Of a stretch of 64,000 nucleotides of DNA, positions 1 through 11,480 are shown one piece after another. Position numbers and translations under genes: made by a program. The stretch comes from Bretschneidera sinensis (lineage: Eukaryota; Streptophyta; Magnoliopsida; Brassicales; Akaniaceae), in assembly GCA_023935145.1 (NCBI GenBank), contig CM043698.1, positions 15,640,501-15,704,500 on the forward strand, written 5' to 3'. The notes beneath the pieces are model-generated. The model was given only the letters and a program-made list of their open reading frames with translations. It did no database searches and was not told the origin of the DNA. How positions within the stretch are numbered: the stretch's first letter is position 1; the number at the start of each line of letters is the position of its first letter.

Positions 1-741
1 ATCTCGACCTGTAGTGCAATTTTGAATATTATGCTTCTTTTTAGAAATAGGAGTATTATACTCTTTCTCCATTTATCAGGCATCTTTTTGGTCTTTTAGA
101 TCTTATTAAATAAATTTGGGCTCTGATTCTGCGTGTTGATAGTAGGAGGCACCTCAATAAATTTTTCCTTTGTACCCATGTTTATAAAGACATGACTTAA
201 GTTTTACTTTGTTCATCAACCTATTACAAATCTCCTCTTTTATTCAGGTCTGGGATAGGTCATGAAAAAGATCAAACAATTACGCATGACATAGAGAATA
301 GTAGGAAGGTTCCACTTCCTTCACTCATGCTAAATTTTAGTTGTGAGATCGTTGTAGGATTTCTCAGCTTCCTCTATTTCCACTTCTTTCTTGGTCTTTC
401 TATATTGTTTCAACTTTAGACTCTAGTTTCTGGTATATCTCCTGTTGTTCCATGCACAAGAGCACCACACTTCGTGAGCTTCTAGTAAATTTTATCACTC
501 ATCACATAAAAGAAGAAAAAGCAGCAAGGGAAATTTGAAAACCTCTGTTTCAGACTGGTTTGTCTTCATCAATTCACTCCATTGTTCTGTTTGTTCAAAT
601 GTTTTTTTCTTTTTAAAACTACTCTGTTCAAATGATTTGTTTCTGATGAAATTGTTAGGAAAGAATGCCACAGCATGCACTATTTTATGTCTGCTGGTAA
701 ACTTGAAATATATTTTCTCCTTTATTTTATTTTGTTTGCAG

Positions 742-885
742 ATTCAAAAGAAAAAGATTTGGGAGTCGGTGCAGCCTCATCTTAAGACAGATGCTTCTTG
801 TATTGCTATGCTTGGGGAGCACTTGATGTGGACGCCTGCAGGTCTGGTGGCTTCCAAATCTCTAAAGAATGCAAACATCTCGTGA
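742..885 (+). CDS. 3' terminal exon of an unrecognised gene
   Basis: A frame opens directly after a good 3' splice site (T-rich tract then TTTGCAG at 735-741). It encodes 47 residues and ends at TGA (883-885). The peptide begins IQKKKIWESVQPHLK and ends ASKSLKNANIS. It looks like real coding sequence (amphipathic start, mixed composition, clean stop), but I do not recognise the family. A possible upstream exon follows the acceptor TTTATTCAG near 249 (reading SGIGHEKDQTITHDIENSRK before a GTTCCA donor). The rest of the gene would lie left of the window. It is transcribed toward MTHFR, so the two genes are convergent. Exon status is inferred only from the splice signal and frame. Confidence 0.4.
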   Translation: MQKKKIWESVQPHLKTDASCIAMLGEHLMWTPAGLVASKSLKNANIS

Positions 886-1971
886 TTAAATTGGGAACTT
901 CATGCTACTTCTAGTCCATGGCTTCTTGAGAGCTGAGTTATTCTTAAATGCCATCCAAAAATGTTTTTCTCAAACTAGAGGAAGTTGATGTAGCATCTTT
1001 CACATATTTCTGTAATTTCTCAAGAATGGTATTTTGTCAATTGTTTTATGTCATTATCACACAGGTTTGTGTTGACTATCGATATTATGCTTACCAGTAA
1101 TTTGGTAAGTAATATTTAAGATTTCAGAGGAGTGGAGTTTCTGTCTTGTTTGTCCACATGAAAATCGGGTAGAAAATAAGTAATCAGGGAAACTCGCATG
1201 TTGTACTTCTAGGGAAGAAAAAAAGAATAGTAAACTTCGAAAGCTATTTAACAACCTTATGTTATATGGTGTTACACGTTAATTATAATTCAAAGGGTTT
1301 TTATTTTAGTCTCTTTGCATTTTACTCATTGTTTCAATTTGATCATTAGGACACCACACGAGATATGATGTGGACTTCAAAATGGTGTATTAGGATTTAT
1401 CACTTTCTACACAAGTTTCATTCATCTCTTCACCATATCATTATCAGATTTCCCTTCATCCAATGGAAAGTATTGAAATGCCCGTTCTAGAACTCACTTA
1501 AGGTCACATGCAAAATTGACGACTTGGTTCTAGATAAAGAAGCTATTTGAGACTTTCTTAAATACAAGGGGTAAATTAATGCAACTTTTAGTACAAAGAT
1601 CAAATTGAGACAACGAGTAATGTGAGAGAGTAATCAGATGAAAACCCTAATTCAAATTCAGAACAAACTCCTTTGCGGTAGAAGACCGGAAAGTCTGGAA
1701 TCCTGCTCGACATAGAGATTCAAGCCTCTTTTGTTTATTCAGGCGTACTTTGGTTTCAATATGGTACATTTGATTACCATCCAAATGTGATTTCCACTAT
1801 TAGGCACGGGAGGCATCAAAATCCCAATCAAGTTATTATTACAAATCAATAAGATTAAAATTCAATACAACCCAATGAAAACAGCATGACGATCAACTCG
1901 TGGAAAAGCACCATTTTTTTGAATGGCTACAGTATGCTTCAAGGAGACGAAAACCGAACAAAGCAGCTGTT
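886..1971. other. Convergent intergenic spacer with one MITE
   Basis: Spacer between the 3' end of the first gene and the MTHFR stop codon. It carries the 3' UTRs of both genes and the MITE at 1294-1648. I see no other coding signal. Confidence 0.6.
1294..1648. mobile_element. MITE with about 55-bp terminal inverted repeats
   Basis: The left end (AGGGTTTTTATTTTAGTC...) and the reverse complement of the right end (AGGGTTTTCATCTGATTAC...) match imperfectly over about 55-60 bp. Both arms share the block TCAATTTGATC. The element is flanked by the direct repeat AATTCAA at 1287-1293 and 1649-1655. It is about 355 bp with no coding capacity. The 7-8 bp target duplication and long inverted ends fit a hAT- or Mutator-derived MITE; the superfamily is not certain. 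Confidence 0.6.
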
Positions 1972-4900
1972 TCAGAGATCCGCAAAAACAGCAAATATAT
2001 CACCATGGATGTAATCATTATCTACCAAGCTCACCAAAAAGTAGCTGCTCTCCACCTGCATGCATATGAAAAAACCACCGTATTACAATTACTGAACTTA
2101 ATATTTTTCATAAGAAAAAATAGAAAAATATCTCCTTCTTTCCCTTTCGCCGTGTGTTTCTTGATTAAATCCTAAAAAAAAAAGAAAATAGAATAGCATA
2201 TGTGTGAAGAACTTAATGAAAAAAAATACAAGATCGAACAAATTCACAAAGAGAGTCAACCTCTTCAAGCAATTTTCTTGATGGATCGCCCTCTGGGTAC
2301 AAGGCAGCCCATCCTCTTGACCAAATTTCAAATGCTTCATCCTTCCATACCATGAAGCTGGAAGGATCGACAACTGTTGGCTGGATAATCTCCTTTGCTG
2401 GGAAGACTCCCCAAGTTACAGCATTCACATCAGTTTCGTCAGCGTTAGATATCCAACACCGTTCTTTGTTCACAGCCATGTATGTTATATATGGAAAAGC
2501 CTTGCATTTGTCAACAAGTGCATTCAACTTATCCTTTGAGCAGAAAAACTCTAGATAAGCCTTCTGGTAAACATACCCTCCAGGCCCACCCCAACCTGCA
2601 AGCCATATACAGTCATAACAGGACAATAATACTTAAAGTCTAAAACAACAGAGAATTTTTTTTGAGAAAATTCAATAGCACACCAAAAGCTGTAAACTAA
2701 GTCATATGCAGGCATGATATCCTCCACTGTATTTATAAATTAATGCTATGAAACCCATATGAGACAAGGACACTTCTTCAAGGATGAGAAGGAAATAATT
2801 TCATTTTGTGAATTTCACTGGCATAAAAGTAACCCTATGAAACCTAGGAACTCCATGCCTTCCTGGTTATTTCAAAACTTGTGTTGCATCTTGTTAGATT
2901 CTTAACAATAGGATTTTAAAGAACTGCAAACCAGTAACCTCAACAAAATTAAACCTATATCTAAGCTCACATAAACTTGTCATAAAGAAATTCAATATGA
3001 TTAGATAAGTGATATAATGAGAGGAATCTTTAATGATAAAAAATTTTCAGAAGAACACGTCAGAGACAGACAACAAAAGTAAACATTCAAGCATAAAAAG
3101 TATTTACTTACCAACAGTGGGGGAGTCAGATTTTTCCCCATTGACTGCTGGCTGGCTATTGATGGTAAGGAAACCCTTCAAGTTGATTTTCCCCAGCTGT
3201 TCATTTATGATCCTTGTCTCTGGCTGAAGCCCATCCAATTCAGACCAAGGACTACTTCTCAAATTCCCTAGGCAGTATTTCTGAAATTTCTGATATGTCA
3301 CAATTGGAAATGAAGGGCATTAGCATCTCTGACTACATTTGATTGGATAAAAAGTAAAGAACACTACATGCCGTTTAACATGGAAACACTACCTCAAGTA
3401 CATCTTCAATACTTTTCAAGGGGACAGCCCATTCTTCAAGAAGCTTTTTGTCGCGAGCACGTGGCCGCATGAACTGTCCAGAAAATTATTAGGTCAGAAG
3501 GAGCCAGCTGAAATGAATAAATAGACAACGGCACATCTTCAAACCAAGTCAAGGTTCAACATATCAACCCATCAATTGAAACGTACTTCGAGAAGACAAC
3601 CAAAGACAACATTAGTAATTTCCACAGACAAACGTACAGACTCATGAACTGTCCAGAAAATTATTAGGTCAGAAGTAGCCAGCTGAAATGAATAAATAGA
3701 CAACGGCACATCTTCAAACCAAGTCAAGGTTCAACATATCAACCCATCAATTGAAACGTACTTTGGGAAGACAACAAAGACAACATTAGTAATTTCCACA
3801 GACAAACGTACAGACTCATGAACTGTCCAGAAAATTATTAGGTCAGAAGTAGCCAGCTGAAATGAATAAATAGACAACGGCACATCTTCAAACCAAGTCA
3901 AGGTTCAACATATCAACCCATCAATTGAAACATACTTCGAGAAGACAACCAAAGACAACATTAGTAATTTCCACAGACAAACGTACAGACTCATAGACAT
4001 GTATGGATAAATATGTTTCACAGATTACATTCACTTTGTGTCTCCATTGAAAATATTATACATAGGTACATATGGTTCTGTTTCAACTTTTCAAAGCAAG
4101 ACTACCCTGGAAGAGAAATGAAATTTAACAATGGAAAAACTAGGACAAATACGAAACTGGGTAGCAAACTTACACTAGACCAGTGGCTAAGACTATTTTG
4201 CCATTTATTTTATAAGAAAAGCTAAGACTATTTAATACAGCTTTTACTAATGCTAAGATTTCGTTGTCTCGCATACAACTAGTGAAGCATTAAAGAGTCT
4301 TCTGAAAGAATCTCAAGGGCCTCTTGAGACAGTTTCACTTAGAAAAACTCTCCAACAAGAACTCTCAAGTTTTCAGCAACATAGTCTGATGCAGTCAATC
4401 TTTTTTTTGGATAAAGTAAAGTATATTCACTAAGCGCACCAAGGGGGTGCAAACCCAGAAACAAAATCATTTACAAGACAAAAAATCAATAAACTCTAAA
4501 AGCTTTTCCTCATTAAAGAAGAAGTGCCTGCCAAAAAAAATTTAAGAGTGTGGAGCCATCTATCTTTTTTTTAATAAAGGTGTGGAGCCATCTATCTTTA
4601 ATTACACCTATAGGCTTTTCCACCCCATCAAACAATCTTCTATTTCTCTCACTCCAAACAATCCAAAAAATCGAAAAAGGAATTAAGCAACAAGCTTTCC
4701 CCAACTCTTTAGGACGTCTAACCCTTTTCCAAGTACAAATTTCACCCTTAACTGAACTTGCCACGACCCAACTCAAACCAATAATCACATAGGCCATTTC
4801 ATAATTGTCTAGTCCATGGGCACCATAACAAAAGGTGTGGGACAGACTCGGCCTCTTGCTTACAAAGATAACACCGATTAACAAGAATCTTTCATCAACT

Positions 4901-7900
4901 TTGGGGGTTATCAATAGTTAAAATTCTCTCTCCAAGCGAAGAAAGAAACTTTGGTGGAAGCATGGGATTTCCAAATTTTTTTCCAAAGAAAGTTATCACT
5001 ACACTCCTAAAAATGCCTCCACAAAAAGCCAAGTACAAGGATCTCACATCAAAGCACCCATCACTCTTCAAAGTCCATTTTGCTCTATCTTCACCATTTA
5101 ACAACACCTTCGCATTATAAAGCCTGCTATAAAAAGCTTCAAAGTGATCAACTTCCCAATCATGAGCATTCCTTGTAAATGGCACATCCCAAACAATGCC
5201 ACCCGAGGATAAAGAAGCACACAAAGCCACCAAAGCATCTTTATGCCTAGCTATAGCAAACAGATTTGGAAAAAGTTCCTTGGACGGGGTCTCCCCACAC
5301 CACACGTCATCCCAAAAGAGAACACTAGCTCCACTACCAACCTCAAATCTAACTTTAGGAAAAAAAACTCATCCCACCCTTTTCTAATACACACCCAAAC
5401 CCCAACTCCATACGACCCTATACTCAAGTTAGAAATCCAACCGCCATGTTCCACCCCAAAAATAGCCTCCACAACCCTTATCCACAAGTGCTCTTTTTGA
5501 TTCATAAAACACCACAACCATTTGCCAACGAGAACTTTATTGAATTGAATGAGGAATTTGATACCCAAACCACCTCTCTCCATCGATTGCTTAACAATAC
5601 GCCATATAACGAAATGGTATTTGAACTCATCTCCCGTATTTCCCCAAAGAAATCTTCTTTGAATATCCTCCAACCTACTCGTCACCGAACAAGGAATAGG
5701 GAAAAAAGACAAAGTAAATAGAAGGACTAGAGAGAGTGCTCTTAATGAGAGTCAATCTTCTCTCCTTAGAAAGATAGTCTCTTCCATCCGGCCAAACGCT
5801 TCTCAAATCTCTCCACATACCTACCTCCTTAAACTTTGCACCCAGGGGAAGACCAAGACAGATAATAGGAAGAGCTCCCACTTTACAGCCCAAATCAAAC
5901 GCTAGAAGTTAATCTTTACCAGCCACAAGATCAAATGGTTTATTTATTATGTGATCATTCTTAGCTCCCTAGGGAGATATTTCTGATGCAAAATTGTATA
6001 GGCAATCAAGATTCAAAAATAAGCATTGAACACTAATATTCATATTCATTCCTTATGAAAGAAAGCAACACAAACATTTTAATTGTATTTTGATGAATAT
6101 TGTTTCTTTTTTTTTTGCCAACGAGATCTTGGCTCAATGGTTAAGGCTGAGGCCTTAGGTCCTAAAGATCCCAAGTTCGAGTGGTGTGTGTGTTTTACCA
6201 ATAAAAAAATGAATATTGTTTCTTTTTTTTTTTTATAGAATATAAATTTTGGTTCTTCGTCCTTTAAGTTCTTATGAAAACTGTATCTACTTCCTTGTTC
6301 CAATCATCTCTCTCCATCTCACCCCTAAATCTATGTTTTATCATGCAAGGAATCCATCGATGAAGGTGACACTGCTGGACATTCTCATATACCTGACAGA
6401 TCAGCATATCAATACCATAAATGAAAATATAACAGGCCTTGCTTACACACGCATGTGATACTACCAAAAAATTGTTCCCACACATGTTTAATGGTGTATC
6501 ATTAAGCATAATCCTCAATATCATTTGAAATAATAAGCCCAGAACAAGCATGTTATAATACTAGACTATACTAGACTGCAAAAGCAACAAATTGCACTAA
6601 ATCTCAAAATAACATCGAAGAAATTTAAAATATTAAGTTCATGAAATTTTTTAATTTTATTATGAAATTAGAAAGAATTTAAAAATTGGACCATAAGTAC
6701 CTGATGGTCCGTAAGTGCACCATAAGATGGATTCTGTGAATCACCCCATCGCCCACGTGGATACTGATCCCAGCCTGTAGTTCTTGATAGATAGCTCTTT
6801 GGACGATTGGCCCTGCCAGGATCAGCTAGTAAGATCAGATGTCTCAAATAACTTACCACGCAATGATGATATGAAGCATGTAATTATTTAGTTAATGAAT
6901 TTGAACCAAAATGTCACAGATTTACATATAGTGCATACCAAAATATTGGACGAACATCTTCTTTAACACGGAAAACATTTGTAGGGCGTCTCCAAGGTAA
7001 AGAACGGGAAATTTTGGACTCCTCAATCAATCCAAGATTCTGCCAGCATAATTCTCATTAGTAGGACCTAGATTAGGCTATAGGTAATAACTATGTAAAC
7101 AAATTTATGTACATCTCAAGACATTATGAATGGGATATGAGGAAGTACCATCAATATTGCTAATGCAGATTTCTCCATGTTTAGCGTATAAAGATGCAAA
7201 GTTTTAATGCCATGGGCTAAAATTTTCCGGCACATTTCTGTTCCAAGGTGAATTCCATAGGATCTGACAGCTTCTTCATTGTCCTTGATAGGCTCCAAGG
7301 CAGCAGTAACCTCAGCTGGTATCTGCAATATGTCATTAAACGTAAAGTTTATATTACATCAATTAAATGGCAGACCATCCAACATAACTTTTGAAATGTT
7401 GATTATTACCTACACAATACACAAGAAAAACTATGGTTCAAATTTAGATGAGCATGCCCTAGGACAATACTTCAAATAACAACTTTAAAGAGACCATCCT
7501 GAATCATTAAAGAACAGAAAAGGACCAAACCGCAAAATTGATTAAGGACACAGAAGGGGTCTATGAATTACGAATTCAAGGAAAAAACTTCTAGTCCCTT
7601 AAAGAACTCAAGCTTTAGCCCATTAGAAGATATGCTGATGAAAAAATGCTATCTCGTTACAATTTGGTTTTCCCAATGGAAATCGAACTAGGGAAGATTC
7701 AGAGTTGAATTTTTTAATAAATTGCAGACCATGCACTTAGGATGTGCGCACCTTTTTCCAATTAGCAAGGCATAACGTATTGAAACACTGATCTAATTCG
7801 GGTGCTTGATTTTCACAGCTTATTGATTCTTTGGGAAATATTCCTACAGCTCTACTAAATTAAGAGTCCCAACTTTTAGTTTCACATTTCTATCCAATGA

Positions 7901-9943
7901 TTAGTTAATGATCAAGATATGTAGCATAATGTCGATAAATCAGAAATTCCTTTCCTTTGCCCCAAGAAAGAGAAAATAAATGAGTAAATAAACTACCAGT
8001 GCATCTAAGACACTATACATCACAATTTACAAAAACTTTTAGGAAGAGGTCAACATGTTGAAAACGTCGTTACCTTTGTCTTGCAAAAACCAGTCATACG
8101 TAAGAAGCCCTTATAGTTATTGATGGGCATAATTCCAGGAACAATGGGACAAGTTATTCCGATTTGGCGACAATCATTCACAAATTTGAGAAAGATATCA
8201 GTGTCATAGAAAAGTTGAGTGACAATCAGATCTGCTCCAGCTTCAACCTATTTGGTAAACAAACTGTCAGCTCAAGAAGGAAAAAACGACAAAGAAAAGA
8301 AAAAGAAGCAAAATCAGCAAATTCATAAATAAGAACAGAAACATGGAACAAATCTAGGGAACAAGTCATTCCTTTGCTTCAGAACACTTATGTCATTACA
8401 ATATTACATGACTAATTGTTTTACACAAGAATCATCCCAATAGCATAGGTAACTAGTCTGTTCCATACTTAGAAGAAAGAGGGGACGGGGATAAGAAAAA
8501 AACAGAAGCATAATGGAGAACACATTGAATGGGCAATACCTTTTGCTTCAAATAAGTGAGATCATTCTGATAAGCTTCGGGTGATGCCAAGCCATTGCTT
8601 CCAATGACATCCGGGTGTGCCTCTGAGCAGAGAAATTGAAAGTTAAAAGATACTGTCAGAACGTGCAATGGAGTAAAAAATAAAGGAAATATCAATCATG
8701 AGAAGGAAACTTGATTAGTAGAATATGAGATAAAAAGAAAGATAAGAACCTGGATAGCCAGCAACAGTTACACCAAAGTAGTCACCATATTTGCCTCTGA
8801 TATGTTTGACCTGCAAAGCAATCACATTATCAGGACATGCACACATATATGTATATATGACATTTGTCCCAACAGACTTGACTAGTAGCGTAGAGATCAT
8901 AGATTGGGAAATAACACTGACTTTCAAAAGCAACAGAGACATCAAACACAGTAAAAAAAACCAAATTATTCAACTTCAAAACTTCCGTTCCTTCCTAGAC
9001 ATGGAAACATCAGAAACAAAAAATATAACAAAGAAGAACCTTCCATGTTTTATCAACACATAAATAACTAGAATACAAATTATTAAGAACATACAAATTT
9101 CAGAATCCTAAATAATTCTATGATCATGAGCACTAAAATGAACACTTAGTCCTAAAAAGAGAAAAAAAAAATCATCTCGAATATATGCCACTAAGTACCA
9201 TACCCAATTTAGAAACTTTTAGCAGACAAAATGACTTATAACAAACACGTCTACTGCCATATAACATCCAGTTAAATAGAGCAAAATGAACAGAGAAGAA
9301 TACAAAATTTTTAATGATGAAAACTTTTCATTTCCAAAAAGAAAACAAATCCAATGAATCGAGCTAAGACGAGTTTCACTATGTGGTAAATGAAATTTTA
9401 AAGAAAATCGAATCCCGATAGAGATCTGATGATTAGGAGGTATAGGACAGTGATGAATACTACGACTACTACTTAAAATATTTATTTATTCATTAATGTG
9501 AGAGATTTGTGAACGTGAATATACTGAGAGAGAGAGAGGAATACCAAGTCGAGGGCGCAAGCGAAGCCGCCTTGGACCTGAACGAACTTGTCCTGGCCGT
9601 GAGGTGGATCACCTCTTAGGGCGAGAACGTTCTGGATGCCGTTGGATTTGATGGTTTGGAGTGCGTGATCGATCTTTTCGACGGGCATGTTGGTGCAGGT
9701 GAGATGCATCATAGTCTCCACGCAAATCATGTTCTGCATCCTGTTGGCGATGTCGAGCGTCAGATCGGCCGTGGTCCCACCGGCACCCCATGTGATGTCG
9801 CAGAATGTGGGGTTGTGGGCCACCATTCGGTCCATCCTCTCGAAGAGGTTGTCGACTCCATCATCCGTCTTCGGAGGAAAGAACTCGAAGGAAAACACAA
9901 CCTTCCCTTCCTCCGACGAACTTATCTTGTCTATCACCTTCAT
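1972..9943 (-). CDS. MTHFR: Methylenetetrahydrofolate reductase (MTHFR), 11 coding exons, 593 aa
   Basis: Reduces 5,10-methylene-THF to 5-methyl-THF, the methyl donor for methionine synthesis. The plant enzyme is described as cytosolic and NADH-dependent. Coding exons in transcript order: 9943-9545, 8810-8750, 8622-8540, 8247-8074, 7322-7149, 7039-6939, 6812-6701, 3473-3393, 3289-3112, 2595-2261, 2055-1972. All junctions are GT-AG and all phases agree; the total is 1782 nt. Exon 1 starts [20 protein letters not shown], with the FAD-barrel motif [11 protein letters not shown], then [15 protein letters not shown] and [13 protein letters not shown]. The C-terminal regulatory domain has [31 protein letters not shown] and [16 protein letters not shown]. 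The last exon encodes 27 residues beginning [15 protein letters not shown] and ending FAVFADL. The length matches plant MTHFRs (about 590-600 aa). The long intron between 3474 and 6700 carries repeats and transposons. Confidence 0.96.
3468..3994. repeat. Three tandem copies of a ~175-bp unit in MTHFR intron 7
   Basis: The segment starting CATGAACTGTCCAGAAAATT at 3468 recurs with periods of 175 and 174 bp, near 3643 and 3817. The last copy ends near 3994. Copies differ by only a few bases. The unit overlaps the first six bases and the 3' splice site of MTHFR exon 8, so the acceptor ACAG/TTCATG is present three times. Confidence 0.92.
4395..5905 (-). mobile_element. 5'-truncated L1-type LINE in MTHFR intron 7
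   Basis: Minus-strand frames at 5893-5675, 5712-5251, 5305-4895 and 4914-4513 together read like the 3' half of a plant non-LTR reverse transcriptase. The order is [11 protein letters not shown], then [22 protein letters not shown], then the DVWCGE-type motif ([16 protein letters not shown]), then the zf-RVT-like tail ([17 protein letters not shown]). The frame shifts several times, so it is dead. A T-tract near 4399-4408 marks the poly(A) end on the minus strand. The 5' two-thirds of a full element is missing, as is usual for LINEs. It has the same orientation as MTHFR and presumably is spliced out. Confidence 0.85.
6117..6208 (+). mobile_element. tRNA-derived SINE with 24-bp target-site duplication
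   Basis: A 92-bp body holds a Pol III A-box-like stretch (TGGCTCAATGGTTAAGG, about 6129-6145) and a B-box-like stretch (AAGTTCGAGTGG, about 6173-6184), and ends in an A-rich tail. It is flanked by a perfect 24-bp direct repeat at 6093-6116 and 6209-6232 (ATGAATATTGTTTC plus ten T). This is a typical SINE insertion signature. It lies inside MTHFR intron 7. The inferred Pol III orientation is +, opposite to the gene. Confidence 0.8.
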
Positions 9944-11440
9944 TCTCTTCTTCTTCTGTTAATTCGCTGAATAACCGAAAGATATCTCTATCTATGAATC
10001 TATCTGTCTCACCGGAGATGAGGCAGCTCTACCACACAGCCACCGACACCACCTACTACTTTTGACTGAGATTTCAAATCTTGCACGACATGAAGAAATG
10101 AGATAAGAAAATATATTTCAGATTTGGAAATGGCAATCGCAAGTTTTTTCTATTTTGTGAAGTCTATATATATATAACATGTTACATGATGCATCATACG
10201 CACCAATAAGTTGGTATTTTAGTAATTTTACTATACTACCACATCTACGCCAACAACTACGACTTTTGGAGCCGAGGATTTCACATTACTCGCTTCTTAA
10301 CGATCCGTTTGCGCATTTACCTACGCTTTTGAGGACTTAAAAATGCTGCGAATATAAAACGTCGTAGAGTTAAAATTATTTAATGTTTGGTAGAATTTGT
10401 TATAAGAGTACTTTCAAAATTCGATATGTTTTTGATGAAAAGTTTTTGAAGTGCTTTTACAAGTTAAAAATAATTAAATATAAAATAACTATTTAGATGC
10501 TTATATAAATCTCTTATCATAAAATCGATTTTAGTTTTTGTATGCTAAAATTTTATTTATTCAAACATTATAAAGTATTAATAATAATATCACTGTTTTA
10601 ATAATAATGACAATTATTTAAATTAAACTTTTATAGTGGTTAGGACCTTAGGATCTATTAAATATTCACACATCTGATTATACTTCTTTTTGATAAAAAA
10701 CTGTACCTTTTTATTTTGATTTAAATTCAAGTAAATTTAAGGTTTTTCTTTTTCAATGTTTGATTTTGACTTAAACACTCCACACATTACCAAAATACTC
10801 TTTTATAAACACAATGTCTAGCCTAAACATTTCCTATAGTGTTGTATTCTATTTCTCATTAAAAATTGATGATTAAGTTGATGAGTTCATCAATTTGAAA
10901 GGCAAAAAAGATATTTGAGGACATCCACACCACACATGAAAAGCACATTTATAAAAGATTGGTATTTCATCTCTTTAATTTCATAACTTTGCAAAGATTT
11001 GCTTTATGGTGTTTGTTTTCATGCCACCATGAATATTCGATACTTCATATATATATATATATATATGAATTTGATGTTTTATTTTTATGACGCATTTATT
11101 AAATTATTGCATTCATCCACACCGCTTGGCTCATTTTCACTCTTAGCCATCACACTATTTGTTTCCAAATCTGGTTTGAGCGACTAGATCTGACAACAAA
11201 AGAAAGAGGAAGAGAGAAAATTACATAGGTTGCTGCAATTTTTAGATTAAAACTCCACCTTTTTAAAAAAGAAAATGAAAGAAGGCTAAGAGCATGAAAT
11301 TCATAGGTTGAGCATGTGGCTTGAGTATTTAGGTCTGGGTTTTGTAAATGTAATTAGATACTTGACTGTTTAGTGTTTGTTCGAAGTCAGTTTGCAACTC
11401 GAAAGAGAAAAATGGGTTGCAAATCTAGAGGAAACGGTTT

Positions 11441-11480
<40 letters not shown>

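Noticed and set aside
2213..2626. MTHFR ending at 2213 with a divergent C-terminus ([12 protein letters not shown]...)
   Set aside because: The conserved family C-terminus was found as a separate exon at 1972-2055 with correct splice sites and phase. The divergent tail is intronic readthrough.
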